The translations under genes and the position numbers were made by a program. From NCBI GenBank assembly GCA_046328335.1, contig JAXLWU010000012.1, positions 62,001 to 126,000 on the forward strand: DNA of 64,000 nt. Reading direction: 5' to 3'. Of this stretch, positions 7,340 through 16,630 are shown piece after piece (position 1 is the first letter of the stretch; each line of letters begins with the position of its first letter). Source of the DNA: JACCXM01 sp046328335. Its GTDB lineage: Bacteria; Chloroflexota; Chloroflexia; Thermomicrobiales; UBA6265. The notes under the pieces were generated by a model that ran no database searches, was not told the DNA's origin, and saw only the letters and a list, made by a program, of their open reading frames with translations.

Positions 7340-10054
7340 TCAGTGACCCCCCGCAACACTCTCGGCCTTTGCCGTGTACCGCTCGATCAGTTCCCCAATG
7401 TGCCAATTCTCGGCGATCGCATCATGCGGAATTAGGGCGTACACCCAGGGTTTACCGCCGTACGTGGCGGCATGATCGCTCGCGCGCTGACACCAGGTGA
7501 CCGCCGCCGCCTGCTTCGCCATAACGTCCGGCTCGTCCATCCGATTGCGTGCTTTGGACTCGATCATCGCAATGCGGCCGTCCAGCTCGGCGACGAAATC
7601 GGGCTGGTACAGGTGATAGTCCGCGCCGAGGCGATAGCTGATTTGGAATTGCCCCGTGGCGGGCTTGAACCATTTCCGCGCGTCCCGGTCGAGGATGACC
7701 GCCAGCACGCGCTCCGCTTCGGAGTGGAACTTCTGCATGGGATGCAGGCAGCGCCGGAAACCGCTAAAGAGATATTTGGCCATGTTCGATTTGTCCGGCG
7801 GTGAGACGCGGAAATCCGTGGCGGGGATCGATTGGGTGTAGGACACCGCTTTGAGGTCCGAGAACCCGCTGTTGATTTTCACCTCGTACTCGACGTCGCC
7901 TTCCCAGAAGTGGTCCTGCATCTGGCTATGAATCAGCCGGGCGATCTCCCGCTGATGGACCCAGAGCACCTTTTCCGCGTCCTCCGCGGAGAGATAGCGG
8001 CGCAGGTGACGCACGGTCTGATCGGCCAGGGCGTAGAGGAGGGCCGCGTTGGCGTCGTACGACACATCGTCGAAATCGATCAACCCGCTGACCACGTAGT
8101 CTTCGAGGCGCTCCTCACGGATGCCGCCGTCGCCAAGTCCGATCGATTCACCTTCGCTCGTCCGCAACAGCTGAACCCAGAGCGTATCCGACACAGGAGG
8201 GAAGTTGACCGCGGAGAGATCGAGGGTGAACGGATGGAACCCGCAGGCAACCTCCCCAACGGGAACGACGGTGATCCGGGGAATTGAGATGGTCTCATCG
8301 ACGACGACGGACGATACGATGTCGACGATATTCGGGACATCGACCTCCCGCGCGATGCCTTCCAGACCGAGTTGACCGGCGCGATACTCCGCCTCGACGT
8401 CCCGGATGAGCCGCTCCCGCACGGCTGGCGTTGCGATCGCGGCGACATCGGGAACCAGACCGGGTTCGCGCTGCAGCGTCTGGATGGCCTGGTACGCCAA
8501 CTTTGCCACGTCCTTCTCCGCCGAGGTCACGAACGGGGTTCCCTTGCCGTCCGTGGCGAATTCGGTCGTTGCCGATGGGCGAGGGGGATCGAGGCCGATC
8601 CTCGCCAAGACGTTGGGTTGGGAGACGACCGTGCGCGGCCGGTCCGCGATTTCGTCCACGTCGAGCACGATCGATTGCAACTGAATCGGCGAATCGGGTT
8701 GTTTCGCCGCCTCGACGATCTCCTGGAACCGGTCGTGCGCGACGATGCTGAGACGATCGACGGCGGAAACCCCGGTGCGCTTGCCGTATGGCAGCCGCAG
8801 CCCGCGCCCGATGGTCTGCTCGATCAGCACTCGCGCATTCGCCGCGCGCAGAGGAACGATCGTGTAGAGATTGGTGACGTCCCACCCCTCCTTGAGCATG
8901 TTGACGTGAATGACGATCTCCGTTGGTTCGTCGTAATGCTCGACCTTCAGCAAGCGCTCGATCACCTCGTCCCGCTCCGCGCCGCTGCCGCTGGAATCGA
9001 CCTGAATTACCTTCTCCCGGTAGCGGCCAGCGAAAAACTCGTCGCTCTGGATCAGGGCGAGCAACTCGGCGGCGTGACTCGTATCGCGGGCGATGACCAG
9101 CACGAACGGCTTGATGATCGGCACCCCCTGTTCGCGGGCGTAGGTTTCGAGTTGGACCTTGGTCTGTTCGTGGAGGCGGATGCCGTCCTCCAGTTTCAGC
9201 CGTTCTAATTCTCCTGGCGTCATCGTGGCAGGATCGAAATTCTTGCGGGTAACGACCGCCGGTTCCTTGACGAAGCCATCCTCCATCGCCCGGCGCAGGG
9301 GGTAATCGAGCACGACGTTCCGGAAGGGGGTCGTGGTGGTTCCGCTGGTGACGAATGGGGTAGCGGTCAATTCCAGACCCAGGATCGGTTGCAACTCGTT
9401 GATCGCCCGCACCCCCGCCGAGGCGCGGTAGCGGTGCGATTCGTCCATCAGCAGCACCAGATCGGGTAAAGCGGCGAGATAGTCGAAGTAGCTCTCGCCG
9501 AGGTATTCCGATAGGCGCTTGATCCGGGGCGATTTGCCGCCACGGACCTCGGTGTTGATCTTGGAGATGTTGAAGATGTTGATCTTGCAGCGGATCAACT
9601 GGTCGAAGAGGGTGCCCGCGCGTGAGTCCCAGTTGTCCCCGGTGATGATCTCCGGCGGCTGGGTGGCGAATTCGGCGATGCCGGTGAAGACGTACTTGGG
9701 CGACCCTGGAGTGAAATCGGCGATCAGTTTGTTGTAGATGGTCAAATTCGGGGCCAGCACGAAGAAGTTGTCGATCGCGTGCGCCAGGTGCAGGTAACTG
9801 ATGAAGGCGCCCATCAGCCGCGTCTTGCCGACCCCCGTCGCCAGGGCAAAACAGAGCGAGGGGAAATCGCGCTCGAAGTCGCTGACGCTGGGGTACTCGG
9901 AGGCGATGACTTCCAGCGCCGCCGCGACGGAGGTTTCCCTGCCCGGCGGGACGATCTCGGTCATGCGGTCGAGGATGTGCAGGGCCTGCCGCTGTGGCGG
10001 GCGCAGACTGAGGCGGCCAGCGATGGCGTTGACCTGCGGGCGGGTCACCGTCAC
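7340..10054 (-). CDS. Type III-like restriction helicase-nuclease (Res)
   Basis: A 904-residue SF2 helicase fused to a nuclease domain, as in type III restriction Res subunits. Walker A is ATGVGKT at about 72-78, the DEAD-box equivalent is DESH at about 204-207, and the motif VI region is QTIGRGLRLPYG. The C-terminus holds a PD-(D/E)xK nuclease site: PDFVAEL followed by MIESKARN. The GTG start (10054) overlaps the Mod stop in a GTGA, showing translational coupling. In type III systems Res needs Mod for target recognition. It is the last gene of a four-gene operon. The glgE-side repeats lie just downstream. Confidence 0.9.
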   Translation of the reverse strand: MTVTRPQVNAIAGRLSLRPPQRQALHILDRMTEIVPPGRETSVAAALEVIASEYPSVSDFERDFPSLCFALATGVGKTRLMGAFISYLHLAHAIDNFFVLAPNLTIYNKLIADFTPGSPKYVFTGIAEFATQPPEIITGDNWDSRAGTLFDQLIRCKINIFNISKINTEVRGGKSPRIKRLSEYLGESYFDYLAALPDLVLLMDESHRYRASAGVRAINELQPILGLELTATPFVTSGTTTTPFRNVVLDYPLRRAMEDGFVKEPAVVTRKNFDPATMTPGELERLKLEDGIRLHEQTKVQLETYAREQGVPIIKPFVLVIARDTSHAAELLALIQSDEFFAGRYREKVIQVDSSGSGAERDEVIERLLKVEHYDEPTEIVIHVNMLKEGWDVTNLYTIVPLRAANARVLIEQTIGRGLRLPYGKRTGVSAVDRLSIVAHDRFQEIVEAAKQPDSPIQLQSIVLDVDEIADRPRTVVSQPNVLARIGLDPPRPSATTEFATDGKGTPFVTSAEKDVAKLAYQAIQTLQREPGLVPDVAAIATPAVRERLIRDVEAEYRAGQLGLEGIAREVDVPNIVDIVSSVVVDETISIPRITVVPVGEVACGFHPFTLDLSAVNFPPVSDTLWVQLLRTSEGESIGLGDGGIREERLEDYVVSGLIDFDDVSYDANAALLYALADQTVRHLRRYLSAEDAEKVLWVHQREIARLIHSQMQDHFWEGDVEYEVKINSGFSDLKAVSYTQSIPATDFRVSPPDKSNMAKYLFSGFRRCLHPMQKFHSEAERVLAVILDRDARKWFKPATGQFQISYRLGADYHLYQPDFVAELDGRIAMIESKARNRMDEPDVMAKQAAAVTWCQRASDHAATYGGKPWVYALIPHDAIAENWHIGELIERYTAKAESVAGGH

Positions 10055-11679
10055 ACTCCTTCCAGGATCATCTCCTGCTGCCCCTCGCGCGGTGGCGCCT
10101 GCGGCAGGTTCTCCACCCGCAGGCTGTAATCGTCGTGTCCCCATTCGCAGCGGCCAAGCACGGCGTTGGGGATCTTCTTGAGGGTCAGGTTGGGGTAGCC
10201 CTGGGGGCTCGCCCGGAACGCGCCGCAGGCGACCAGCAACGTCCGCTCCGGTCCGACTTCCTCGCTCAACTGCTGGAGTTGCGCGTGGTTGAGCGCGGCG
10301 GTGGTGACGTAGATGAAGTCGCGCTCGGTCGAGTTCCCATGTTGCCAGTAGACGGTCTCGCTTGGCGCGTAGCGGAAACCCTCCAGTTTGCAGACCGCCT
10401 CGGCCAGCATCGCGGCGTTGAAGGCGGGGTTGATGATCGGGCGGCCCCAGGTGTCCCGCTCGATCAGCGACGGCGCGAGGCGGAAGTAGCGGAAGCCGCC
10501 GCCCCCCTGCCATCCCACCGCCGCGGTGATCCCGCCCGGGTCCTCGCCGTCGATCACCTTTCTCAGTCGCGGGATGATGTGGGTGTGGCAATGCTCACCG
10601 AGTTCGACCATGATCCAGCGTCGGCCCATCTTGTGGGCCACCGCGCCGGTCGTGCCGGATCCGGCGAAGGAATCGAGGACGAGGTCGCCGGGGTTGGTAC
10701 TGGCCTCTAGAATTCTTTCAAGCAATCCTTCTGGCTTCGGAAACGGAAACTTATTTTCGCTACCGAACAATGCAACGCTCTCTTGAGTCCCGTGTTGCGT
10801 ATAGTGCCCCGTAATAATCGTTTTCGGCTTGGGTCTCCGCTCTTCGCCTTGTGGATCACGTAAGTACTGCTTGTAAGAAACGCTGTACTTCCCATTCGAC
10901 AGTGAGATAACTATCTCATTGTGTGCGCGAGCCGAATTAACTCGTTCAGTGCTCCACTGCCATTGCTTTTCGGGCCAAATTTCCTTTCCATCTTCGGTCA
11001 GGATTGGATATCGAAGGTTGGGACGCTCATCATTGCTTGTCGTCGCCAAAGGTTGAAGCCGGTATGGGCCCCGCTCGTTGTATTTTTCGTCTTTGTAACG
11101 GTAATACTTCAAAACACTTGGGTCAGGTGGCCAGAAGAACTCTGGCAGCGAGCCCATATCCTTAGCGTAGCAGAGTACGAACTCATGCAGACCCACGAAG
11201 TATTTGGCTTTCGCACCCCCGCCATAGCTCTTTTGCCAGACAAGAGTCGTTAGAAAGCAATCTCGTCCAAACACCTCATCGCATAGAACTTTTAGGTAAT
11301 GTGCCTCGTTGTCATCAATCGTGATCCACAACGATCCGTCGGCTCCTCAGAGCCGACGGATGATCTCCAGCCGGTCGCGCATCATCGAGAGCCAGATGGA
11401 GTGTTCCAGTCCGTCGTCGTAGTGGGTGAAGGCGCTGCCGGTGTTGTAGGGCGGGTCGATGAAGACGCATTTCACCTGCCCGGCGAAGTCCGCCTCCAGC
11501 GCCTTCAGTGCCAGCAGGTTGTCGCCGAAGATCAAACGGTTGTCGAAGAGATCGTGGTCGGTGACGCGGTGCGCGGCGTGGTAGGAGCGATCCGGGTCTT
11601 CGAGCAGAATGCGCGGTTCCAGCCGCGGCCGCTGCTCCTTGCCGATCCAGGTCAGTTCGAGGCGTTGCTTCCGACTCAT
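10051..11679 (-). pseudogene. Type III-like DNA methyltransferase (Mod) with in-frame TGA
   Basis: A beta-class (DPPY before FxGxG) N6-adenine/N4-cytosine methyltransferase of 543 codons. DPPYNT lies at codons 75-80 and the SAM-binding motif DSFAGSGTTGA near the C-terminal third. Codon 111 (11349-11347) is TGA. On both sides the same frame continues conserved sequence: IIRRL before it, GADGSLWITIDDNE after it. A CGA codon there would restore the protein. The start ATG (11679) overlaps the upstream stop as ATGA and the stop overlaps the Res start as GTGA, so the operon layout is intact. The region 10741-11340, which should carry target recognition, is about 49% GC by hand count, unlike its flanks. 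Either a recent nonsense mutation or a sequence error. Confidence 0.8.
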
Positions 11680-13409
11680 GCGCCGGCCCCACCGAGTTGA
11701 TCGATCCGCCAGAGTGTGGTTGCCTGCGCCGCCATCCACCGCTGGCGCCTCTCGATCCGCTCCGGAGTCCATTCGTCGTTCTGCTCCGCGATTTCCCGCG
11801 TGATGGCGAACGCGCTCTCGGCGTAGACCTCGCGCTTGGAGGCGTAATCTGCGTTTCCGATGTCTCGGTTCTTTCCGGCCTCCAACAAAGTCATGTTGCC
11901 CAGGCGGAAGGCGAGACTCTCCGGATCACGCTCCGGGAACGCCTCCCAACCGTGCTCCGCGTTTCTCGGAAAGACGTGCTCGATGCTCAGCGTGTTGCTT
12001 TCGAAGTCGATGTCATTCCCCGAAAGATGCTTCTCCATCTTGCAAAGGATGTAGCGAATAATCCTCGGATTTCGCGCGACGGTCGACCGAATGCTCTTGG
12101 CCGCGAATGCCTCACGGAACTCGGCATCACCTGGGTAGATGGGCGCTAGCCCCGCAATGATCTCGCCGGCGGTAATTCGGTCAGAATCAAGAATCCGGCG
12201 CATGACCGCGTTATAGAGGCTCTCTTGGTCACCGGGTGAACGATCCCCAATCACGTTGTAGCGAAACGAGACCACGACCGTTGCGCGCAACACCTGTTCA
12301 AACTCACGATCATCGAGCCGCCGCTTCGCCAGAAGCAATAGAGGGAACGGTTGACGAACGTTGAACAACCGAAGGGACGAGACCAGATCTTTCCATTCTC
12401 GCGACCAATCGGAGTTCTCCGGTCTTGTCAACGCGAGGTAGACGTCGAGATCCTCCTCCATCTCCCGCATCAGCATGAACACATGCTCAGGGGTGCTGAC
12501 GTGGCTTCGGATCGTCTTGAACAGTTCGCTCTGCCGGACTGGAGACTGTCTGCTGCGCCAATGAGCTCGGAGAAATTCAGGGAAGCTCTCGGCGCCAAGC
12601 CTGCCAACGAGCGCCTCCCATCGCAGCTCCAACGATTCTAGTTCATGGGGATGACGAGGATCTCGATCAAGAACCGAGAATAGATAGTTTTTCAATAGAT
12701 CGGTCGCCGACAACCGGACGCCCCGCGCGTTCAGGGTTTCAAAGACCTTATAGGCGTTCAGTTCGTCCGTGACCGTAATGACGGTGAAAAACAGCCGATC
12801 GCTCATCGCTTCGACGAACGTGGCCAAGGCAACGCCTTGATCTCCTCCTTCGGCAGTAATGAGCTCTCGAACTCGGCCATCGAACCACTCAAAGGCTTTT
12901 CTCAGCAGATGCTCGGACGCACGGAACCCGCGCTGAGGCAGCGGAGATGTCAACGGAACGAGGTAGGTCTGGTAGTACGCGTCGTTGTTCCGATTAAGCG
13001 TTAGCTTGGACCTCGGGACGAGCGTCACCGGATCGAGGAATCCGATGTAGCTTTGCCGAATCTGCTCCAGCCTCCTGCGATTATTCTCGGACTCAACGCC
13101 GTTGTCGACGAGACGTTGAAGATTCTTCAAGACCGCAAGTACAAGGAGGCTAAGGGTCGTTAGGCGCTGCTGGCCATCAATAACATCAAAACGTCGCTCG
13201 TCCTGGGTCTGCAATACGAGGTAGCCCATGTAATGCGCGGGCTCGCCGCCTGGGCGCACAGTTCCCAGAATGTCAAGCCAGAGATCTTCCCACTCTTCCT
13301 CAGTCCAACTGTAGTCTCGCTGGAACCGTGGAATGTGATAGCTGAGCCCGTTCCCCATCAACTTGCGGAACGTGTCGTTTCTGGTGTTGAAATTTGTCGC
13401 TGTTGCCAC
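11676..13409 (-). CDS. DUF262/DUF1524 (GmrSD-like) protein
   Basis: About 577 residues. The N-terminal DUF262 part has the ParB-like signature IPRFQRDYSW and FDVIDGQQRLTTL (about 25-90), used for nucleotide hydrolysis in GmrS and SspE. The C-terminal DUF1524 part has the HNH-type EHVFPRN and LGNMTLL motifs. Relatives cut foreign DNA carrying modified bases, or sense phosphorothioate marks. A GTG at 13409 has GAGGTG six bases upstream; a GTG at 13418 is the alternative. Its stop overlaps the Mod start (ATGA). Three sampled 60-base lines give 88 of 180 G+C, well under the neighbouring helicase genes, which suggests separate acquisition. Confidence 0.85.
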   Translation of the reverse strand: MATATNFNTRNDTFRKLMGNGLSYHIPRFQRDYSWTEEEWEDLWLDILGTVRPGGEPAHYMGYLVLQTQDERRFDVIDGQQRLTTLSLLVLAVLKNLQRLVDNGVESENNRRRLEQIRQSYIGFLDPVTLVPRSKLTLNRNNDAYYQTYLVPLTSPLPQRGFRASEHLLRKAFEWFDGRVRELITAEGGDQGVALATFVEAMSDRLFFTVITVTDELNAYKVFETLNARGVRLSATDLLKNYLFSVLDRDPRHPHELESLELRWEALVGRLGAESFPEFLRAHWRSRQSPVRQSELFKTIRSHVSTPEHVFMLMREMEEDLDVYLALTRPENSDWSREWKDLVSSLRLFNVRQPFPLLLLAKRRLDDREFEQVLRATVVVSFRYNVIGDRSPGDQESLYNAVMRRILDSDRITAGEIIAGLAPIYPGDAEFREAFAAKSIRSTVARNPRIIRYILCKMEKHLSGNDIDFESNTLSIEHVFPRNAEHGWEAFPERDPESLAFRLGNMTLLEAGKNRDIGNADYASKREVYAESAFAITREIAEQNDEWTPERIERRQRWMAAQATTLWRIDQLGGAGA

Positions 13410-13428
13410 TCGTGTCACCTCGGTGGCA

Positions 13429-16272
13429 TTAGTTTAGCGTCCATCGGATCATGAAGAGTGGCGTTATGGTCTCGCGCTGCGCCAGTTTTTCCTCGATGGC
13501 CGCAATCAACGCTTCGCGCTGCGCATCGACCTGATCGTGCGCGTCGAAGAGCGATTTCCGTTTCTGGTTGCGCTGCGCTTCCAGCGTCTTGATCGCTCGC
13601 TGCGCCGCAAGTTTCTCATCGAGCGTCAGCGCGAGTTTCGCGCTCTTGCGTGTTTCCCGAATCTGCCGATCCAGGTCCCTGATCTCGCGCTCCAATCCGG
13701 ATTTCAGGTCGTCGGCCCAACTGTCGAGCTTGTCGCTTTCGGCGGAGAAGAACGCGAGATTGCGCGTCGCGGCGCGCTCACCGATGGCGGATCGCCGTTG
13801 CTCGGTCGCCGCGATCACCGTCTCGCTCGGCAACACCGGCATCTCCCGAATGACCCGCGCCTGCAACGTGAGGAGCCGTCGTGCCGTATCATCGTCGAGG
13901 ATGGCGCCTTCATCGCTGACCGCGGCGACGATCAGATGTTCCTCGGTCAGATCGAGCGCCGCCAGGCTGAGCAGGGAGACCGCGAGCAGACCACCCTGAC
14001 CGACGAACGGCTCCAGGGCGCTGATTTTGCCTTCATGTCCGGAGAGATCGAACTGGATCAGGGCGGGAGGCAGCGTCTGCCGCTTCGCGCGGGAGATGAC
14101 CACTTCTGCCAGAGGATGGGTGAGCCGGTAGACGTGGGCGTCGTCGCTGCGGCGGGGCAATTCGTATCGGCCGGTGGGAATATCGTGGCCGTCCGGCGGC
14201 CGCACCAGGACGAACGACGATTCGTCCGCAAACGCGGCCTCTGCGGCGAGTTCGTGCCGGGTCAAGGTCATCAGCATCCGCTCGTGGCGGTCCAGCGCCG
14301 CCCGCGATGCTTCCTGCTGGACGCGCAACTTCTCCCTCACCTCGTCGTCGAAGTGTTCGAGAAGCTGCTGACGCGTTTTCGCCATCTGTTCGTTGATCTC
14401 GGCGTCGAGTTCCAGCCGCAGTTGCAGGAAGGCCTGTTCGATCTCCTCGGGACGACGGCAGGTCTGGTAGATATCGTTGATCCGCTTCTCGAAATCGACG
14501 CCGGATTCGATGGCGCCGAGGACTTCGTCGCTGGCGCCGAAGACGCCTTCGAAGAGCCTGAACTTCTCCGACAGTAACTGGAACACTCGTTGATCGGCTT
14601 CGTTCGCGCGGTTGAGGAAGTTGACGACGACCACGTCATGCTTCTGTCCATAGCGGTGGCAGCGCCCGATCCGTTGCTCGATCCGCTGCGGATTCCAGGG
14701 CAGGTCGTAGTTCACCACCAGGGAGCAGAACTGAAGGTTGATTCCTTCTGCTGCCGCCTCGGTGGCGATCATGATCTGTCCTTCTTCGCGAAAGTAGTCC
14801 ACCAGGGCGGAGCGCAGATCGGCAGTGCGCGAACCGGTCACCCGATCCGACCCCTGGTGCCGCTGCAGCCAACGGGCATAGATCTCGCGCGATTTGGGAT
14901 CGCTGTTCGAACCGTTGAAGAGGACGATCCCCTCGCGCCAGGGGCTGTCGGCCAGAATCCGCTGCAAATACTCCTGGGTGCGGCGGGATTCGGTGAAGAT
15001 GATTGCTTTCTCTTCCGCGCCGAGTTCCACCGCCTTCGCCATTGCCACGCGCAGGGCTTTGAGCAGCGCATCGCCTTTCGCGTTCCGCTCGATCGATGTC
15101 GCCAGGGCGGTGAAGGCGTCCAACTCCGCGATTTCGGTCTGAATGGCGGCGCGTTCGGCCGGGGTAAGCGCCAGTTCCGTGGGATCATCGGGCCACTCGT
15201 CGCGCGTTTCGTCCAGTGCCTCGTAGTCCTCCGCGAGGGCCTCTTCGAGGTCTGCTGGCGCGCCTTCTAGGCTCCGCTTCAGCCGTGCCGACATCGTCTC
15301 CAGCGCGCCGGCGATGGCGAATGTCGAGGAGGCGAGCAACTTGCGCAGGACCAGTGTCATCAAGCCGCGTTGCCCGCTTGGGAGCGCCTGCAAGTTAGGA
15401 CGACGCAGGTACTCGGAAACGAGTTCGTAGAGCGTATCTTCCGATTCCTGCGGGGTGAACTCCTCGACGAGGGGCAGGCGGTTGGTATAGGAAACGTACC
15501 CGCGCACCTGCCGCCGTAGTGTTCTCGTGCAGAGTGGCTGCAACCGAGATTTCAGCATTGCATACGAACGCTGCTGATTGGTCCCCATGAACTGTTCGCG
15601 GAAACTCTGCACGTCGCCAAACGCATGGTCGTCGATTAGGCTGACCAGCCCATAGAGTTCGAGCAGCGAGTTTTGCAGCGGCGTGGCCGTCAGCAGCAAC
15701 TTACGCCTGCCTTGCAGAGCATGCTTGATGGTGTTCGCCACTACTCGCGATGGTTGATAGACATTTCTCAGCCGGTGCGCCTCGTCGATGACCACGAGGT
15801 CCCAGGGCGTTGCGGCAACCTCGGCTGCCTTGCCGCGCGCGAACTGGTACGAGCAGATGACGATCGCGCTCTCGTGATGGAACGGCTGGAGATGGCAGTC
15901 GCGAATCGCCTGGTTGTACGTGCGCTTTTCGAGAATCTCACAGGGAAGGAAGAACTTCTCGGTCAACTCCTGATACCACTGCTTGCGCAGGTTGGCGGGC
16001 ACGATGACCAGGAGACGCCGCTTCCGTTCGGCCCAGTGCTGGGAGAGGACCAGTCCCGCTTCGATGGTTTTGCCGAGGCCCACTTCATCGGCAAGCAGCG
16101 CCCCTTTGGAGAGCGGCGATTTGAACGCGAACAGCGCGGCGTCGACCTGATGCGGATTGAGATCGACCTGTGCGCTGGCGACGGCCGACGTAAGCCGATC
16201 GAGACTGTCCGGGGCAGCCAGCCGCGTCAGTTCGTATGCGAGATAGGCCGACTGATAATCTGTCAACCGCAT
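13429..16272 (-). CDS. SNF2-family helicase of a defence operon
   Basis: A 947-residue SNF2/HepA-type ATPase. Walker A lies in ADEVGLGKT (about 61-69), DEAH at 163-166, motif III is LTATPLQNS and motif VI RIEQRIGRCHRYGQ. The last 150 residues are Arg/Glu/Lys-rich and predicted coiled coil. ATG at 16272 (MRLTDYQ) is chosen because this is where family similarity begins; the frame is open to 16428 but overlaps a repeat. It is the first gene of the operon, with the DUF262 gene about 20 bases on. SNF2 motors accompany methylases in several anti-phage systems, such as class 1 DISARM; here the partners differ. Confidence 0.88.
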   Translation of the reverse strand: MRLTDYQSAYLAYELTRLAAPDSLDRLTSAVASAQVDLNPHQVDAALFAFKSPLSKGALLADEVGLGKTIEAGLVLSQHWAERKRRLLVIVPANLRKQWYQELTEKFFLPCEILEKRTYNQAIRDCHLQPFHHESAIVICSYQFARGKAAEVAATPWDLVVIDEAHRLRNVYQPSRVVANTIKHALQGRRKLLLTATPLQNSLLELYGLVSLIDDHAFGDVQSFREQFMGTNQQRSYAMLKSRLQPLCTRTLRRQVRGYVSYTNRLPLVEEFTPQESEDTLYELVSEYLRRPNLQALPSGQRGLMTLVLRKLLASSTFAIAGALETMSARLKRSLEGAPADLEEALAEDYEALDETRDEWPDDPTELALTPAERAAIQTEIAELDAFTALATSIERNAKGDALLKALRVAMAKAVELGAEEKAIIFTESRRTQEYLQRILADSPWREGIVLFNGSNSDPKSREIYARWLQRHQGSDRVTGSRTADLRSALVDYFREEGQIMIATEAAAEGINLQFCSLVVNYDLPWNPQRIEQRIGRCHRYGQKHDVVVVNFLNRANEADQRVFQLLSEKFRLFEGVFGASDEVLGAIESGVDFEKRINDIYQTCRRPEEIEQAFLQLRLELDAEINEQMAKTRQQLLEHFDDEVREKLRVQQEASRAALDRHERMLMTLTRHELAAEAAFADESSFVLVRPPDGHDIPTGRYELPRRSDDAHVYRLTHPLAEVVISRAKRQTLPPALIQFDLSGHEGKISALEPFVGQGGLLAVSLLSLAALDLTEEHLIVAAVSDEGAILDDDTARRLLTLQARVIREMPVLPSETVIAATEQRRSAIGERAATRNLAFFSAESDKLDSWADDLKSGLEREIRDLDRQIRETRKSAKLALTLDEKLAAQRAIKTLEAQRNQKRKSLFDAHDQVDAQREALIAAIEEKLAQRETITPLFMIRWTLN

Positions 16273-16450
16273 GCGCGGCGCCGCCTCTCGAGAGCATTGC
16301 TTGGGAATCGCACGGAGCGGTACGAGTATTCCATATGCCGGAACAGTGACGGTAGGAACCCAGCAGCGAAGCATCGTTCCGGACCACCTCCTGCACGGTT
16401 TTCCCACTGCGACCCATGCCGAGTCCATCGCTCCACCGGGTTGTCCCCAG

Positions 16451-16513
16451 CCAAGCGCCCTTTAGGGTGCTTTCGAACGCGGCATAGCCCTGGGTCTTTA
16501 GCCCAGGGCGCCG
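16451..16513. repeat. Hairpin repeat, relative of 7121-7298
   Basis: A small hairpin (GCGCCC-TTTA-GGGTGC, imperfect) is followed by CTTTCG, then GCATAGCC, then a second hairpin with stem GCCCTGGG / CCCAGGGC and loop TCTTTA. The same order occurs at 7241-7298 with a different stem (GCCGGTGG / CCACCGGC). The stem changes are compensated on both sides. The rest of 16273-16630 shows no gene or clear promoter. Confidence 0.65.
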
Positions 16514-16630
16514 AAACCGTCGGCCTTTAGCATCTTCAGCATCTTCATCCGCCCCTCCACCAACCACGCGTTCCCACAGCAACCGGGAATCAGGCACAAT
16601 AAACCCGCCCCCGCCAGAGAGGATCATTTC

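Noticed and set aside
10051..11331. Mod as a separate shorter gene starting at 11331
   Set aside because: That start is a TTG inside a conserved stretch; the preceding DPPY motif in the same frame shows that one gene was interrupted.
11347..11349. Selenocysteine or recoded TGA in Mod
   Set aside because: No SECIS-like hairpin was seen, DNA methyltransferases do not use selenocysteine, and TGA serves as a normal stop throughout the window.
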